In this document: positions 1 through 8,648 of the stretch, piece after piece
Layout: every line of letters starts with the position of its first letter
Numbering within the stretch: position 1 is the first letter of the stretch
From: Halopseudomonas aestusnigri
Lineage (GTDB): Bacteria > Pseudomonadota > Gammaproteobacteria > Pseudomonadales > Pseudomonadaceae
Reading direction: 5' to 3'
Length of the DNA stretch: 64,000 nucleotides
Assembly: GCF_002197985.1 (NCBI RefSeq)
Contig: NZ_NBYK01000006.1
Location: 38,578-102,577 of the forward strand
Position numbers and translations under genes: made by a program
Notes under the pieces: generated by a model
What the model was told of the DNA's origin: nothing
The model's database searches: none
What the model saw: the letters and a program-made list of their open reading frames with translations, nothing else

Positions 1-107
1 TCGGGCTGGAACGGGAAAGTGCAGACAAGGTAGTACACAAGGTGCTGGATGCGCGCGATGCGCTGCGCTCACTGGTTAGCCGCTATCAGGGCAATGCCCG
101 GGACTGA
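1..107 (+). CDS. C-terminal end of an unidentified protein (partial)
   Basis: The window opens inside a reading frame in which codons run from base 3 to a TGA at 105-107. It encodes about 34 residues ending in SLVSRYQGNARD. The frame is free of stops and has the alternating charged and hydrophobic pattern of a C-terminal helix, but it is too short for a family call. It converges on the HU gene, and a strong hairpin lies between the two. It is called a gene tail because it ends just before that hairpin and does not overlap the HU gene. Confidence 0.5.
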   Translation, partial: GLERESADKVVHKVLDARDALRSLVSRYQGNARD

Positions 108-122
108 GGTGAGCCGGGTGGC

Positions 123-142
123 AGGGGCCCGACTGGGCCCCT
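123..142. terminator. Hairpin between convergent genes
   Basis: A perfect 8-bp stem (AGGGGCCC / GGGCCCCT) with a GACT loop lies between the partial gene and the end of the HU gene. There is no T-run on either side, so it may be a weak or Rho-assisted bidirectional terminator or an RNA-stabilising stem. Confidence 0.45.
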
Positions 143-158
143 GGCGCGGAAATCAGAC

Positions 159-431
159 TCAGTTGACCGCGTCGCGCAGGCTTTTGCCCGGCTTGAAGGA
201 AACGGTATTGCTGGCCTTGATCTTGACCGGTGCACCGGTCTGGGGATTTTTGCCGGTGCGTGCGCCACGATGACGCTGCAGGAAAGTACCGAAACCGACA
301 AGTGTTACGGAGTCCTTGTTGCTCAGCGCCTGGGTAATTTCGTCCAGCACGGCGTTGAGTACTCGATTAGCCTGATCCTTGCTCAGGTCCGCCTTTTCGG
401 CAATCGCCGCTGCGAGATCTGGTTTGCGCAT
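159..431 (-). CDS. HU-family DNA-binding protein
   Basis: This 90-residue protein begins MRKPDLAAAIAEKADLSK and carries the HU/IHF signature GFGTFLQRHRGARTGKNPQTG, followed by an SFKPGKSLRDAVN tail. HU dimers bend and wrap DNA and help organise the nucleoid. The start was set at 431 because GAGG lies a few bases upstream and because the N-terminus then matches the family; an in-frame ATG at 443 would add MRLY. Position next to rubredoxin reductase matches the third Pseudomonas HU gene (PA5348 type, sometimes called hupN). The upstream leader contains a nested inverted repeat. Confidence 0.93.
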   Translation of the reverse strand: MRKPDLAAAIAEKADLSKDQANRVLNAVLDEITQALSNKDSVTLVGFGTFLQRHRGARTGKNPQTGAPVKIKASNTVSFKPGKSLRDAVN

Positions 432-462
432 ATAAAGCCTCATTGTCTGTTGTTTTTGTTGT

Positions 463-519
463 GACCGCCGCGTCCTCGGGGCGGGCCTGCCAGACGCTCC
501 CGAGCCCGGTCGGGCGGTC
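463..519 (-). other. Nested inverted repeat in the HU leader
   Basis: The outer arms GACCGCC (463-469) and GGCGGTC (513-519) enclose inner arms CTCGGG (475-480) and CCCGAG (499-504). Transcribed from the minus strand this would form a GC-rich stem just upstream of the HU start. It may be a leader structure or simply GC-rich spacer; no function is assigned. Confidence 0.35.
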
Positions 520-641
520 TGTAAAGGCTCGCTCAGCATGGCACGACTGAATTCGTTTCGCCAGTCGTCGCAGGCCTGAAGCCGGGCAAAATCACGGATT
601 TTCCCGACAAAAGGCCAAACTGTCCCACATTGTCGGTGAGA

Positions 642-1796
642 TCAGTCCAGCCAGGCGGGCAATTCGCGGGTCAACTGCAGCTTCTCCGCAACAGCGACAC
701 CGGTCAGCGCAAAGCCATGCAGCTGACCATTGGCGTCGACAAAACGCGCGCGTACGTCACGCCCCTCGACGTCGCACTGCCAGCTTCCGGCAACGCCACT
801 CAACGGCGGCGTTACCACCAGAGGACAGGCCGGTGTCTTGACCATGATCGGCATCGCCGGATAGCCCACTTCGGTCGGCGTGCCGCTGAGGGTTTTTGCC
901 AGCGCCCGCGCCGAGGTCATCAGCGGCATCACGTACATCAGGTTGAGGCCTGCCACCTCGGCGCAATCGCCCAGCGCATAGACATGCGGATCACTGGTGC
1001 GCAGCTGCCTGTCCACCTGCACGCCGCGCCCTGCCGCCAGCCCGGCGGCTTCAGCCAGTTCCGAGCGCGGCACCAGGCCAATCGCCGACAGCCCCTGATC
1101 AGCGACCAGCTCAACGCCGGAGTCGAGTCGCACCCGAAGGCCGTCGCCCTCCAGCGCCATATTCTCGATCGCACAACCGAGATGGAATTCAACACCAAGC
1201 TCTTCCAGCCCGGCCTGCACTGCAGCCGCAGCCTGCTCCGGCAACAGTTGCGGCATCAACCAGGGATCGGACGCCACCACAGTCACCTCGAAACCGCCGA
1301 GGCGCAGATCATTGGCGAACTCGCAACCGATCAGGCCGGCACCTACGATCAGCACACTCCGACGCCCGTTCAGCGCCGCACGGAACCGGCCATAATCGGC
1401 CAGGTCATTGATCGACAGAAGACGTTCGGCCAGCGCCTCCCGCCAGGGCAGTGTGCGCACCTGCGCCCCGGTGGCGAGCACCAGATCACTGTAGGGCAGG
1501 CTGCGCTCACCCAGGCGAACCAGGCGCTCACGGGTATCGATGGCAGTCACCTCCTGCCCGGTCAACACCTGGGCACCCAGCTGTTCGGCCATGGCCTCGC
1601 CATCCTGCATGGCCAGCTCGTCAGCCTCCTTGCCCTTGGCAAAGCCGGTCGACAACAGCGGTTTTGAATAGAACCGGCCGTCATCGGCACTGATCAGCAT
1701 TAACGGGCGCTCGGCATCGAGCTTGCGAAATTCCTTGGCCAGGTTATACCCGGCCAGACCTGTGCCAATAATGACCAGGGGGGCGTTGTCAGACAC
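642..1796 (-). CDS. rubB: Rubredoxin-NAD(P)+ reductase
   Basis: This 384-residue FAD/NAD(P)H oxidoreductase passes electrons from NAD(P)H to rubredoxin in the cytoplasm. The N-terminal FAD dinucleotide fold reads IIGTGLAGYNLAKEF, a second Rossmann motif for the nicotinamide cofactor reads VLIVGAGLIGCEFAND near residue 150, and the FAD-closing segment VYALGDCAE lies near residue 270. The rubredoxin gene lies directly upstream on the same strand, 42 bases away, so the pair probably forms one unit. The family serves alkane hydroxylation and oxygen or oxidative-stress reduction. No alkane hydroxylase is in the window, so the terminal acceptor is unknown. Confidence 0.93.
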   Translation of the reverse strand: MSDNAPLVIIGTGLAGYNLAKEFRKLDAERPLMLISADDGRFYSKPLLSTGFAKGKEADELAMQDGEAMAEQLGAQVLTGQEVTAIDTRERLVRLGERSLPYSDLVLATGAQVRTLPWREALAERLLSINDLADYGRFRAALNGRRSVLIVGAGLIGCEFANDLRLGGFEVTVVASDPWLMPQLLPEQAAAAVQAGLEELGVEFHLGCAIENMALEGDGLRVRLDSGVELVADQGLSAIGLVPRSELAEAAGLAAGRGVQVDRQLRTSDPHVYALGDCAEVAGLNLMYVMPLMTSARALAKTLSGTPTEVGYPAMPIMVKTPACPLVVTPPLSGVAGSWQCDVEGRDVRARFVDANGQLHGFALTGVAVAEKLQLTRELPAWLD

Positions 1797-1838
1797 GTGG
1801 CATCTCCTGCGGTGACATGAGTTGGATCAAAGGCAGGC

Positions 1839-2006
1839 TTAGCCGATCTCGATCATTTCGAAATCTTCCTTGCCGACGCCGCAGTCCGGACACATCCAGT
1901 CCGCAGGTACATCTTCCCAGCGGGTGCCAGGGGCAATACCGTCATCCGGCCAGCCTTCGGCCTCGTCATAGATGAACCCACACACGATACACTGCCACTT
2001 CTTCAT
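1839..2006 (-). CDS. rubA: Rubredoxin
   Basis: This small gene encodes 55 residues and begins [18 protein letters not shown]. Four cysteines in two CxxC pairs (C6/C9 and C39/C42, the second within [12 protein letters not shown]) form the Fe(SCys)4 site typical of rubredoxins. It carries single electrons from the reductase encoded just downstream. PAO1 has two tandem rubredoxin genes at this locus (rubA1, rubA2), whereas only one is present here. The start is unambiguous because the first cysteine pair immediately follows it. It is transcribed divergently from ubiC. Confidence 0.95.
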   Translation of the reverse strand: MKKWQCIVCGFIYDEAEGWPDDGIAPGTRWEDVPADWMCPDCGVGKEDFEMIEIG

Positions 2007-2152
2007 GCTTGTTTCCCACGGTGTTCAGAATTAAGGTTTCGCGACACTACCGCAATTACCTTGCAAGTCCAAGGCCAGCCGGACCGTGCCCGCTGCAGAG
2101 GGCTTTCGTGGTACCCTTTACCCACTATTTCCACGCTGCCTGCGCGTCACCC

Positions 2153-2683
2153 ATGCCCGATATGCTGCCTGACTGGTATCCCGCCAAGCGCCACCCCGCG
2201 CCTCCGGATGCTCCCCTGTTCGACTGGCTTTGCCACGAAGGATCGCTCACCCTCAGGTTGACCGAGGCCGGCGACCGGGACTTTCGTGTCGAACTGCTGA
2301 AGCAGGCACCCGAGCCCGCCCATGATGACGAAGCTGCGGCCCTCGGGCTGCCTCCCGGCACCCTGGTATGGACCAGAGAGGTATTGCTGCATACGGCCGG
2401 AGCGCCCCGGGTCTACGCCCGCTCGGTTGCACCGACCAGCGCGCTGGGCAATGCAGCGGTGGAGCTCGACAGTCTGGGCACAACCAGCCTGGGTCACCTG
2501 CTGTTCCGTAACCCGCAGATCCGCCGGGGGCCGATCGAGATCAGCCGCTACCCCGCCGACCGGCTGCCGGACAGCTGGCGCAGCGAGGGCCTGTGGGCAC
2601 GCCGCTCGCACTTCTCGGATGGCAAGTTGCAGCTGCTGGTATGTGAAGTATTCTTGCAGGGCTGGCCGCTGGCCAGCACCTGA
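2153..2683 (+). CDS. ubiC: Chorismate lyase
   Basis: UbiC removes pyruvate from chorismate to give 4-hydroxybenzoate, the first committed step of ubiquinone synthesis, in the cytoplasm. The 176-residue product has the family length and features such as VWTREVLLH, the ARSVAP segment with its conserved arginine, and the C-terminal LWARRSHF followed by LLVCEVFL. No good ribosome site is seen. The start at 2153 was chosen by length; ATG 2162 is an alternative. ubiA follows after 29 bases, and pairing with ubiA and phoBR is the Pseudomonas order. Confidence 0.9.
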   Translation: MPDMLPDWYPAKRHPAPPDAPLFDWLCHEGSLTLRLTEAGDRDFRVELLKQAPEPAHDDEAAALGLPPGTLVWTREVLLHTAGAPRVYARSVAPTSALGNAAVELDSLGTTSLGHLLFRNPQIRRGPIEISRYPADRLPDSWRSEGLWARRSHFSDGKLQLLVCEVFLQGWPLAST

Positions 2684-2712
2684 GTGTCTGTCTTCTCACG
2701 GGAGAACCGCTT

Positions 2713-3603
2713 TTGCTTGGCCTGCTGATCAAACCCATTGCGCGCATCAACCCCAAGGTCAATGACTACATTCAGCTGATGCGACTGGACCGCCCGATCG
2801 GCACCTACCTGCTGCTCTGGCCAACACTCTGGGCACTCTGGCTGGCCGCCGAGGGGGTTCCGGATATCAGCACGCTGATCATTTTTGTCGTCGGCGTCAT
2901 CCTGATGCGCGCCGCAGGCTGCGTCATCAACGACTACGCAGACCGCCACTTCGACGGCCACGTCCAACGCACCCGCGAGCGCCCGCTGGCCACAGGGCGT
3001 ATCAGCGAACGCCAGGCCCTGATCACCTTCGCCATTCTGGTCGGACTGAGCGGCCTGCTGGTGCTGCTTACCAACGCACTGACCATCAAGCTGGCCTTCG
3101 TTGGCGTAGCCCTGGCCGCCCTCTATCCCTTCTGCAAGCGCTTCACCTTTTATCCGCAGGTGATTCTTGGCGCGGCCTTCTCCTGGGCGATTCCGATGGC
3201 CTTTGCGGCCCAGGCCGAGGCACTGCCTTTGCCCCTGTGGCTGGTGTTCCTTGCCAATCTGCTCTGGACCGTGGCCTACGACACCGAATACGCCATGTGC
3301 GACCGCGAAGATGACTTGCGCATCGGCATCAAGTCGACCGCCATCCTGTTCGGCGAGGCCGACAAGCTGATCATCGGCCTGCTGCAAGGGCTGACTCTCA
3401 TCTGCCTGCTGCTGACCGGGCTGCGTTTTGAGCTGGGGCTATACTACTACCTCGGCCTGCTGGGCATGACGCTGGGCTTTGCCTGGCAGCACTGGCTGAT
3501 CCGGGACCGGGACCGTAATGCCTGCCTCAGCGCCTTTCTGGCCAACCACTGGGCCGGGATGCTGGTTTTCATCGGGATTGCACTGAACTATTGGCTTGCC
3601 TGA
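2713..3603 (+). CDS. ubiA: 4-hydroxybenzoate octaprenyltransferase
   Basis: This inner-membrane prenyltransferase joins a polyprenyl chain to 4-hydroxybenzoate, the step after UbiC. The 296 residues form roughly nine transmembrane helices. The first aspartate-rich motif is [12 protein letters not shown] near residue 75 and the second is [12 protein letters not shown] near residue 192; together they bind Mg-diphosphate. The start is a TTG at 2713, preceded by GGGAG about 10 bases upstream, and the resulting N-terminus fits the family. It forms a two-gene unit with ubiC. Confidence 0.95.
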   Translation: MLGLLIKPIARINPKVNDYIQLMRLDRPIGTYLLLWPTLWALWLAAEGVPDISTLIIFVVGVILMRAAGCVINDYADRHFDGHVQRTRERPLATGRISERQALITFAILVGLSGLLVLLTNALTIKLAFVGVALAALYPFCKRFTFYPQVILGAAFSWAIPMAFAAQAEALPLPLWLVFLANLLWTVAYDTEYAMCDREDDLRIGIKSTAILFGEADKLIIGLLQGLTLICLLLTGLRFELGLYYYLGLLGMTLGFAWQHWLIRDRDRNACLSAFLANHWAGMLVFIGIALNYWLA

Positions 3604-3640
3604 TCCAGAGCGGCCACAGCAATGTCGGCCGGTCGTTGCA

Positions 3641-3658
3641 ACGTCATACAACTGCAAC
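3641..3658 (+). promoter_or_regulatory. Candidate PhoB box before phoB
   Basis: ACGTCATACAACTGCAAC resembles two CTGTCAT-like heptamers spaced by four bases, with the second half weaker. It lies 54 bases before the phoB start, as expected for the autoregulated phoBR promoter. The match is partial. Confidence 0.5.
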
Positions 3659-3711
3659 AAAAGTGTTATCTAATCGGCGCATGACTCACAGCGGCAACAA
3701 GACGGTGAACC

Positions 3712-4401
3712 ATGTCTGGCAAAAGCATTTTGATCGTTGATGACGAAGCTCCGATCCGCGAAATGATCGCGGTGGCCCTGGAGATGGCGGGCTACACCTG
3801 CCTCGAAGCTGAAAATACACAACAGGCCCACGCCTGTATCGTCGACAGCAAGCCCGATCTGATCCTGCTCGACTGGATGCTGCCCGGCACCACCGGTATC
3901 GAGCTGGCCAGACGCCTCAAGCGCGACGAGCTGACTGCCGACGTGCCGATTATCATGCTCACAGCCAAGGGTGAGGAAGATAACAAGATCCAGGGCCTGG
4001 AGGTTGGTGCCGACGATTACATCACCAAACCGTTCTCTCCCCGAGAGCTGGTAGCACGCCTCAAGGCAGTGCTGCGTCGCGCCGGCCCGGTCGACAGCGA
4101 GGCACCCATCGAGGTGGCCGGACTGATGCTGGACCCGGTCAGCCACCGGGTAACCATCGACAATGCCGCCGCCGAAATGGGCCCGACGGAATACCGCCTG
4201 CTGCAATTCTTCATGACCCACCAGGAACGTGCCTACACCCGCGGCCAGTTGCTGGACCAGGTTTGGGGTGGCAATGTTTATGTGGAAGAGCGTACCGTGG
4301 ACGTGCACATCCGCCGCCTGCGCAAGGCGCTGGGTGAAAAATACGAACATCTGGTCCAGACCGTGCGCGGCACCGGCTACCGGTTTTCCACCAAAGCCTG
4401 A
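3712..4401 (+). CDS. phoB: Phosphate regulon response regulator PhoB
   Basis: This 229-residue OmpR-type regulator activates Pho genes when phosphate is scarce. The receiver domain (about 1-120) has the acidic pair D10/D11, the phospho-acceptor D54 in LLDWMLPG, and the lysine in KPFSPREL. The C-terminal winged helix (about 130-229) has the recognition segment [18 protein letters not shown]. It is followed 64 bases later by phoR, its kinase. The pst genes with PhoB-box-like sites lie 5-12 kb downstream on the other strand. Confidence 0.97.
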   Translation: MSGKSILIVDDEAPIREMIAVALEMAGYTCLEAENTQQAHACIVDSKPDLILLDWMLPGTTGIELARRLKRDELTADVPIIMLTAKGEEDNKIQGLEVGADDYITKPFSPRELVARLKAVLRRAGPVDSEAPIEVAGLMLDPVSHRVTIDNAAAEMGPTEYRLLQFFMTHQERAYTRGQLLDQVWGGNVYVEERTVDVHIRRLRKALGEKYEHLVQTVRGTGYRFSTKA

Positions 4402-4465
4402 CAGCCAGGCCGCGACACAGGCCGTTACCCTGATCGGGATGCCGTTGTTTTGAAGAGGATCTTCA

Positions 4466-5758
4466 GTGGCCAAGAATAGCTTCAGTCGTGTGCTCGGCCA
4501 GGTCCTGCTGCTGGTAATGATCTGTCTGCTGCTGGGCTGGATTGTCGGCCAGCCTGCCTGGGCGCTGGTAGTCGGCCTGGGTGGCTATCTGGTCTGGACC
4601 CTTCGCCAGATGGCCCGTTTCTCCGACTGGCTCAGTGCACACCCCAACGATCCACCGCCGGAAGCCCGTGGCGTATGGGGCGAGATTTTCGACAGCATCT
4701 ACCACCTGCAGCGCCGCGACAACAAGATGCGCTCGCGGCTGCAGGCGGTGATCGACCGCATCCAGAGCTCTACCTCCGCCCTGCGTGATGCCGTGGTCAT
4801 GATCGACAGCGAAGGGCACCTGGAATGGTGGAACCACGCCGCCGAACGCCTGCTGGGGCTGCGCACCCCGGACGACAGCGGCCAGCACGTCGGCAACCTG
4901 ATCCGCGATCCGCGCTTCATCGAATACTTCGAGCGCGGCGAATTCCGTGATCCACTGGAGATTCCGGCGCCAACCAACCTTAACGTTCAGCTGCAGTACG
5001 CCATCACCCGCTACGGACCCGGTGATCGGCTCATGGTCGTGCGCGACGTCACCCGACTGCACAATCTGGAGCAGATGCGAAAGGACTTTGTCGCCAACGT
5101 CTCCCATGAGCTGCGAACACCGCTGACGGTGGTAGTTGGCTACCTGGAAACCTTGCTGGATATGGAAGACGAGCTCAATCCGCGCTGGAAACGACCCCTT
5201 CAGCAAATGCAGCAACAGGCCAACCGCATGCAGGCGCTGCTGCACGACTTGCTGCTGCTGGCCCGACTGGAAACGTCGGACAACCCCGGCGAGCAGGAGC
5301 GGGTTGATGTGCGCCCGCTACTGGAGCATATCCGCAAGGATGCCGAGGCGCTGTCCGGCGAACGCGGTCACCGCATCGCCCTGCAAATTGAGGGCAATAC
5401 CCGAATGCACGGCATCGAAGGCGAACTGCGCAGCGCGTTTTCCAATCTGGCGTTCAATGCCGTGAAATACACCCCGGACCACGGCGAAATTACGCTGCGC
5501 TGGTGGAGTGACGAGCAGGGCCAGCATCTGAGCGTCAGCGACAATGGTGTCGGTATCGCACCGCAACATATCAACCGGCTGACCGAGCGTTTCTACCGGG
5601 TCGATACCAGCCGCAACAGTACCACTGGGGGCACCGGTCTGGGTCTGGCCATCGTCAAGCATGTGCTGCTGCGTCATCAGGGCCGACTGGAGATCACCAG
5701 CGTGCCGGAGCAGGGCAGCATCTTCAGCTGCCACTTCCCGCCAGGCCGGGCTGCCTAG
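4466..5758 (+). CDS. phoR: Phosphate regulon sensor kinase PhoR
   Basis: This 430-residue membrane histidine kinase phosphorylates PhoB and is held inactive through PhoU and the Pst transporter when phosphate is plentiful. Two close N-terminal membrane helices (about 10-47) have almost no periplasmic loop, as in PhoR. A PAS domain spans about 95-195. The HisKA motif NVSHELRTPLT carries His214, and the ATPase domain has FNAVKYTP, DNGVGIAP and GTGLGLAI. The start is GTG, with GAGGA about 9 bases upstream. The last 4 bases overlap the convergent response regulator gene. Confidence 0.96.
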   Translation: MAKNSFSRVLGQVLLLVMICLLLGWIVGQPAWALVVGLGGYLVWTLRQMARFSDWLSAHPNDPPPEARGVWGEIFDSIYHLQRRDNKMRSRLQAVIDRIQSSTSALRDAVVMIDSEGHLEWWNHAAERLLGLRTPDDSGQHVGNLIRDPRFIEYFERGEFRDPLEIPAPTNLNVQLQYAITRYGPGDRLMVVRDVTRLHNLEQMRKDFVANVSHELRTPLTVVVGYLETLLDMEDELNPRWKRPLQQMQQQANRMQALLHDLLLLARLETSDNPGEQERVDVRPLLEHIRKDAEALSGERGHRIALQIEGNTRMHGIEGELRSAFSNLAFNAVKYTPDHGEITLRWWSDEQGQHLSVSDNGVGIAPQHINRLTERFYRVDTSRNSTTGGTGLGLAIVKHVLLRHQGRLEITSVPEQGSIFSCHFPPGRAA

Positions 5759-6663
5759 GCGCTGGGCGAATAATGTGACTGGGCAGTGCCGGACGCGATC
5801 AGGCGAGACAGGTAATCCAGCTTCTCCGGGTCCTGATCGACGAACTTGATCGTCACCTTGACCCACTCGCAGTCCATCTTCGCTTCCAGCGCTGCCACCG
5901 CGTGCACATAGCCATTGATACGCGCAACCGAACGATCCGAATCCTGCTCCAGATCCAGCACTCCGCTTTCAAACACCTGCGGCAGCCGGTCGCCACGACG
6001 TACCACAACCAGGGCATCACGCAGGCTGAGGGTCTTGATTACACAGGCGAATTGCTCGCCGGCAAGACGCAGCTGGCCCTGCCCGCGTACCGACTGGGTA
6101 CTGGTGGCTGGCGCGGCCTTTTCCGGCGCACGATTACTGTTCAGCAACGGCGAGCTGACCGGTGCTGCCGCCGGAGCGGAAGGCGCCTCGGCAGGGCGAC
6201 CGGCGGTCAGGTTTGCGACCGATCCCGCGGCGATTCCCGTGCTTGGCCGTGGCGCTCCACCGACCTGAAACTGCGCCAGCTTGCCGGCACGATGCAGCGC
6301 CTTTTTAACCTTGGTAATCAACTGCTCATTGCTGAATGGTTTGCCGACATAGTCGCTGACACCCGCCTGAATAGCCTCAACAACATTGGCCTTGTCACCA
6401 CGACTGGTCACCATAACAAACGGCACACCCGCGCCGTCGGGCTGTGCACGAAACCATTGCAGCAGTTCCAGCCCGCTCATCTCCGGCATTTCCCAGTCGC
6501 ACAGAATCAGATCGAACTGCGCTCGCGCCAGCATCTGCTGAGCCTTGCGGCCGTTGGTCGCTTCCTCGATCTGCAGGCCCGGGAAGTAACTGCGCAGTGC
6601 TTTCTTGACCAGGTCGCGGATAAAAGGCGCATCATCGACGACCAGGACCGATACTTTCGACAT
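5755..6663 (-). CDS. Response regulator with C-terminal PilZ-like or unknown domain
   Basis: The 302 residues comprise an N-terminal CheY-like receiver (about 1-130) with D10/D11, phospho-acceptor D56 in LILCDWEMP, and a switch lysine in VGKPFSNEQL. A proline/alanine-rich linker (about 140-195) leads to a C-terminal domain of about 100 residues rich in short strands, without a helix-turn-helix. That domain resembles a PilZ-like barrel but lacks an RxxxR motif. It is the PA5364-type gene found beside phoR in Pseudomonas. No kinase accompanies it, so its partner and output are unknown. Confidence 0.8.
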   Translation of the reverse strand: MSKVSVLVVDDAPFIRDLVKKALRSYFPGLQIEEATNGRKAQQMLARAQFDLILCDWEMPEMSGLELLQWFRAQPDGAGVPFVMVTSRGDKANVVEAIQAGVSDYVGKPFSNEQLITKVKKALHRAGKLAQFQVGGAPRPSTGIAAGSVANLTAGRPAEAPSAPAAAPVSSPLLNSNRAPEKAAPATSTQSVRGQGQLRLAGEQFACVIKTLSLRDALVVVRRGDRLPQVFESGVLDLEQDSDRSVARINGYVHAVAALEAKMDCEWVKVTIKFVDQDPEKLDYLSRLIASGTAQSHYSPSA

Positions 6664-6810
6664 AGTGAATTTTCCTGAAGTGCTGCGTCTAGCTTAACGC
6701 AGACTGGAGAAAAAACCGCACTTCGTATTGCGTTTGCAGCCGGCGCCTTATGTGCCGCATCAGCGCCGCTGATAGTTGCCAAGATCGTTTTGCCCATGAA
6801 CACACGACAT

Positions 6811-6833
6811 AAAAAAACCGGGCAAACGCCCGG
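6811..6833 (-). terminator. Intrinsic terminator of the alcohol dehydrogenase gene
   Basis: Read on the minus strand, the stem CCGGGC / GCCCGG with a 4-base loop is followed by seven T's. It lies about 20 bases past the stop of the dehydrogenase gene. Confidence 0.85.
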
Positions 6834-6852
6834 CTTTCTCGGTACGGCGCAA

Positions 6853-8007
6853 TTACAGCTCGCCGCGCAACGCCTTGAGGAAGATCGCCTGATACTGCTC
6901 GGCGTTGTAACGCTGCGGGTTGGTGCTGCCGGCAACATCCTTGGCAGACATCGCGCCAATGGTTTCTGCCTGGGCATCGTCGATGTTGATCTCGGCCAGG
7001 GTATGCGGAATACCCAGGTCGGCACGCAGATCCAGCACCCAGTCCAGCATGCCATCGAAGTTCTGCTTCTGCAGACCCAGATAGCGAGCGGCGCGCGCCA
7101 TTTCCTCTTCGATCACCGGGCGGTTGGCCTGCAGCATATAGGGCATGACAATCGCGTTCAGCAACCCGTGGTGGGCGTCATAGACAGCGCCGAGGCTGTG
7201 GGAAACAGCATGAATACCACCCAGACCACGCTGGAAGGCAACCGCACCCATGCTCGAGGCAACCTGCATCTGCAGGCGGGCCTGGATGTCATCGCCCTGC
7301 TTGGTCGCGCGCGGCAGGAAGTCCTTGACCAGACGCATGCCTTCCAGCGCGATGCCTTCCGCCATCGGGTGGTAGACCGGCGCACAGAAGGCTTCCAGGT
7401 TGTGCGCCAGCGCATCCATACCGGTAGCGGCGGTCAGCTTGGCCGGCAGGCCAACGGTCAGCTCGGGATCCAGCAGCACGATACCCGGGACCATTTTCTG
7501 GTGGAAGATGACCCGCTTGACGTGGTTTTCGTCGTCGGTGATCACCACCGCCTGACCCACTTCGGAACCGGTACCTGCGGTAGTTGGCACGGCGACCACC
7601 GGCAGCATCTTGCTGGCATCAACCGAACCGGGGCCCGCTTCCCACAGCGTGCAATCCTGATGGGCAACCAGCGCAATGGCTTTGGCCGCGTCAATGGCGG
7701 AACCGCCACCAAAGGCGATGACACCGTCGTGGCTGCCGGCCTTGAGAGCGGTTACGCCATCGGCCACGTTGCCACCGGTAGGGTTACCCTTGATAGCGCT
7801 GAACAGCCCGACCTGCAGGCCGGCGTCACGGCACAGCTGCAGCGCAGCCTCAACCATCGGCAGGGCCGCCAGGCCCGGGTCCGTCACCAGCAACGGAGAG
7901 GTCATGCCCAACTGGCGGCAGGCTTTCGGCAGCTCACTGATGCGCCCTGCACCCACGCGCACGGCGGTGGGGTAATGCCAGTTCATGCTGTAAGACTTGA
8001 TCTCCAT
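6853..8007 (-). CDS. Iron-containing (group III) alcohol dehydrogenase
   Basis: This 384-residue NAD(P)-linked dehydrogenase has the family fold. The nucleotide-binding GGGSAIDAAKA lies near residue 96 and PTTAGTGSE near residue 142. Metal ligands fall in GMDALAHNLEAF (Asp, His), HAVSHSLGA and YDAHHGLLNA. The length matches YiaY/AdhB-type enzymes. It is a single-gene unit with its own terminator. The substrate cannot be read from sequence; primary alcohols and ErcA-like signalling roles in ethanol oxidation are both possible. A CGGAGATACC ribosome site precedes the ATG. Confidence 0.88.
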   Translation of the reverse strand: MEIKSYSMNWHYPTAVRVGAGRISELPKACRQLGMTSPLLVTDPGLAALPMVEAALQLCRDAGLQVGLFSAIKGNPTGGNVADGVTALKAGSHDGVIAFGGGSAIDAAKAIALVAHQDCTLWEAGPGSVDASKMLPVVAVPTTAGTGSEVGQAVVITDDENHVKRVIFHQKMVPGIVLLDPELTVGLPAKLTAATGMDALAHNLEAFCAPVYHPMAEGIALEGMRLVKDFLPRATKQGDDIQARLQMQVASSMGAVAFQRGLGGIHAVSHSLGAVYDAHHGLLNAIVMPYMLQANRPVIEEEMARAARYLGLQKQNFDGMLDWVLDLRADLGIPHTLAEINIDDAQAETIGAMSAKDVAGSTNPQRYNAEQYQAIFLKALRGEL

Positions 8008-8275
8008 GGTATCTCCGAATTATCAGGTTTTTATGGGTGCAGACGTCCGCCACTGGCGCCCGCCTGTTTTTTTATTGGTCTTCGGGTGCGGGCAAACGCA
8101 AGATACAAAATGCAATTATGTCCCGCAACATACTCAAATCTGCCTCTTTCGTCCATGCTTGCTGCGACAAAAGAGCACTTGTCAAAGCAACGCGCAGCGT
8201 CCATGTTAGGGACTCGTACCGCTACGATTACACAAGCAGGCCAACCTGCACATAACAGCCCGTGAGGAACACCTG

Positions 8276-8587
8276 ATGAAACACCTGATGATCTCTGCCC
8301 TGGGCGCAGCAGCACTGCTGGCGTCAGGCTCGCTGTTCGCAACCGATGGCGAAACCCTCTACAAGACCAAGGCTTGCGTCGCCTGCCATCAGATCGACAC
8401 CAAGGTCGTAGGACCATCCTACAAGGACGTCGCCGCCAAGTATGCCGGGCAGGACGGTGCGGTGGAAACCGTGGCCGGCCACATCAAGAACGGCATTTCC
8501 GGCCTTTGGGGGCCGATTCCGATGCCGGCCAACCAGGTGACCGACGAGGAAGCCCGTATTCTGGCCGAGTGGGTGCTCAGCCAGTAA
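8276..8587 (+). CDS. Small periplasmic cytochrome c (c551/c5-like)
   Basis: The 103-residue precursor has a Sec signal peptide (cleavage probably after SGSLFA, about residue 22). A single haem site CVACH (C34, C37, H38) and a methionine ligand in [10 protein letters not shown], near residue 85, give a mature domain of about 81 residues, which is the class I c551 size. It probably shuttles electrons in the periplasm. It stands alone and ends in a strong terminator shared with phoU. The 268-base region upstream separates it from the divergent alcohol dehydrogenase and holds both promoters; no operator was recognised there. Confidence 0.88.
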   Translation: MKHLMISALGAAALLASGSLFATDGETLYKTKACVACHQIDTKVVGPSYKDVAAKYAGQDGAVETVAGHIKNGISGLWGPIPMPANQVTDEEARILAEWVLSQ

Positions 8588-8601
8588 TAACAAAACTCCA
8601 A

Positions 8602-8631
8602 CAAAAAACCCGCCACCAGGCGGGTTTTTTG
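8602..8631. terminator. Bidirectional intrinsic terminator
   Basis: The sequence CAAAAAACCCGCC-ACCA-GGCGGGTTTTTTG forms a long perfect stem with A and T runs on either side. It serves the cytochrome c gene on the plus strand and phoU-pst on the minus strand. Confidence 0.93.
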
Positions 8632-8648
8632 TTGGCTCGGATACCGAC

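Noticed and set aside
6790..8265. 491-residue open frame antisense to the alcohol dehydrogenase
   Set aside because: It includes the terminator of the real gene and both promoters of the 8.0-8.3 kb gap; shadow only.
8008..8275. Possible regulatory palindromes between the alcohol dehydrogenase and cytochrome c genes
   Set aside because: Only weak AT-rich segments were found; no repeat or known operator stands out.
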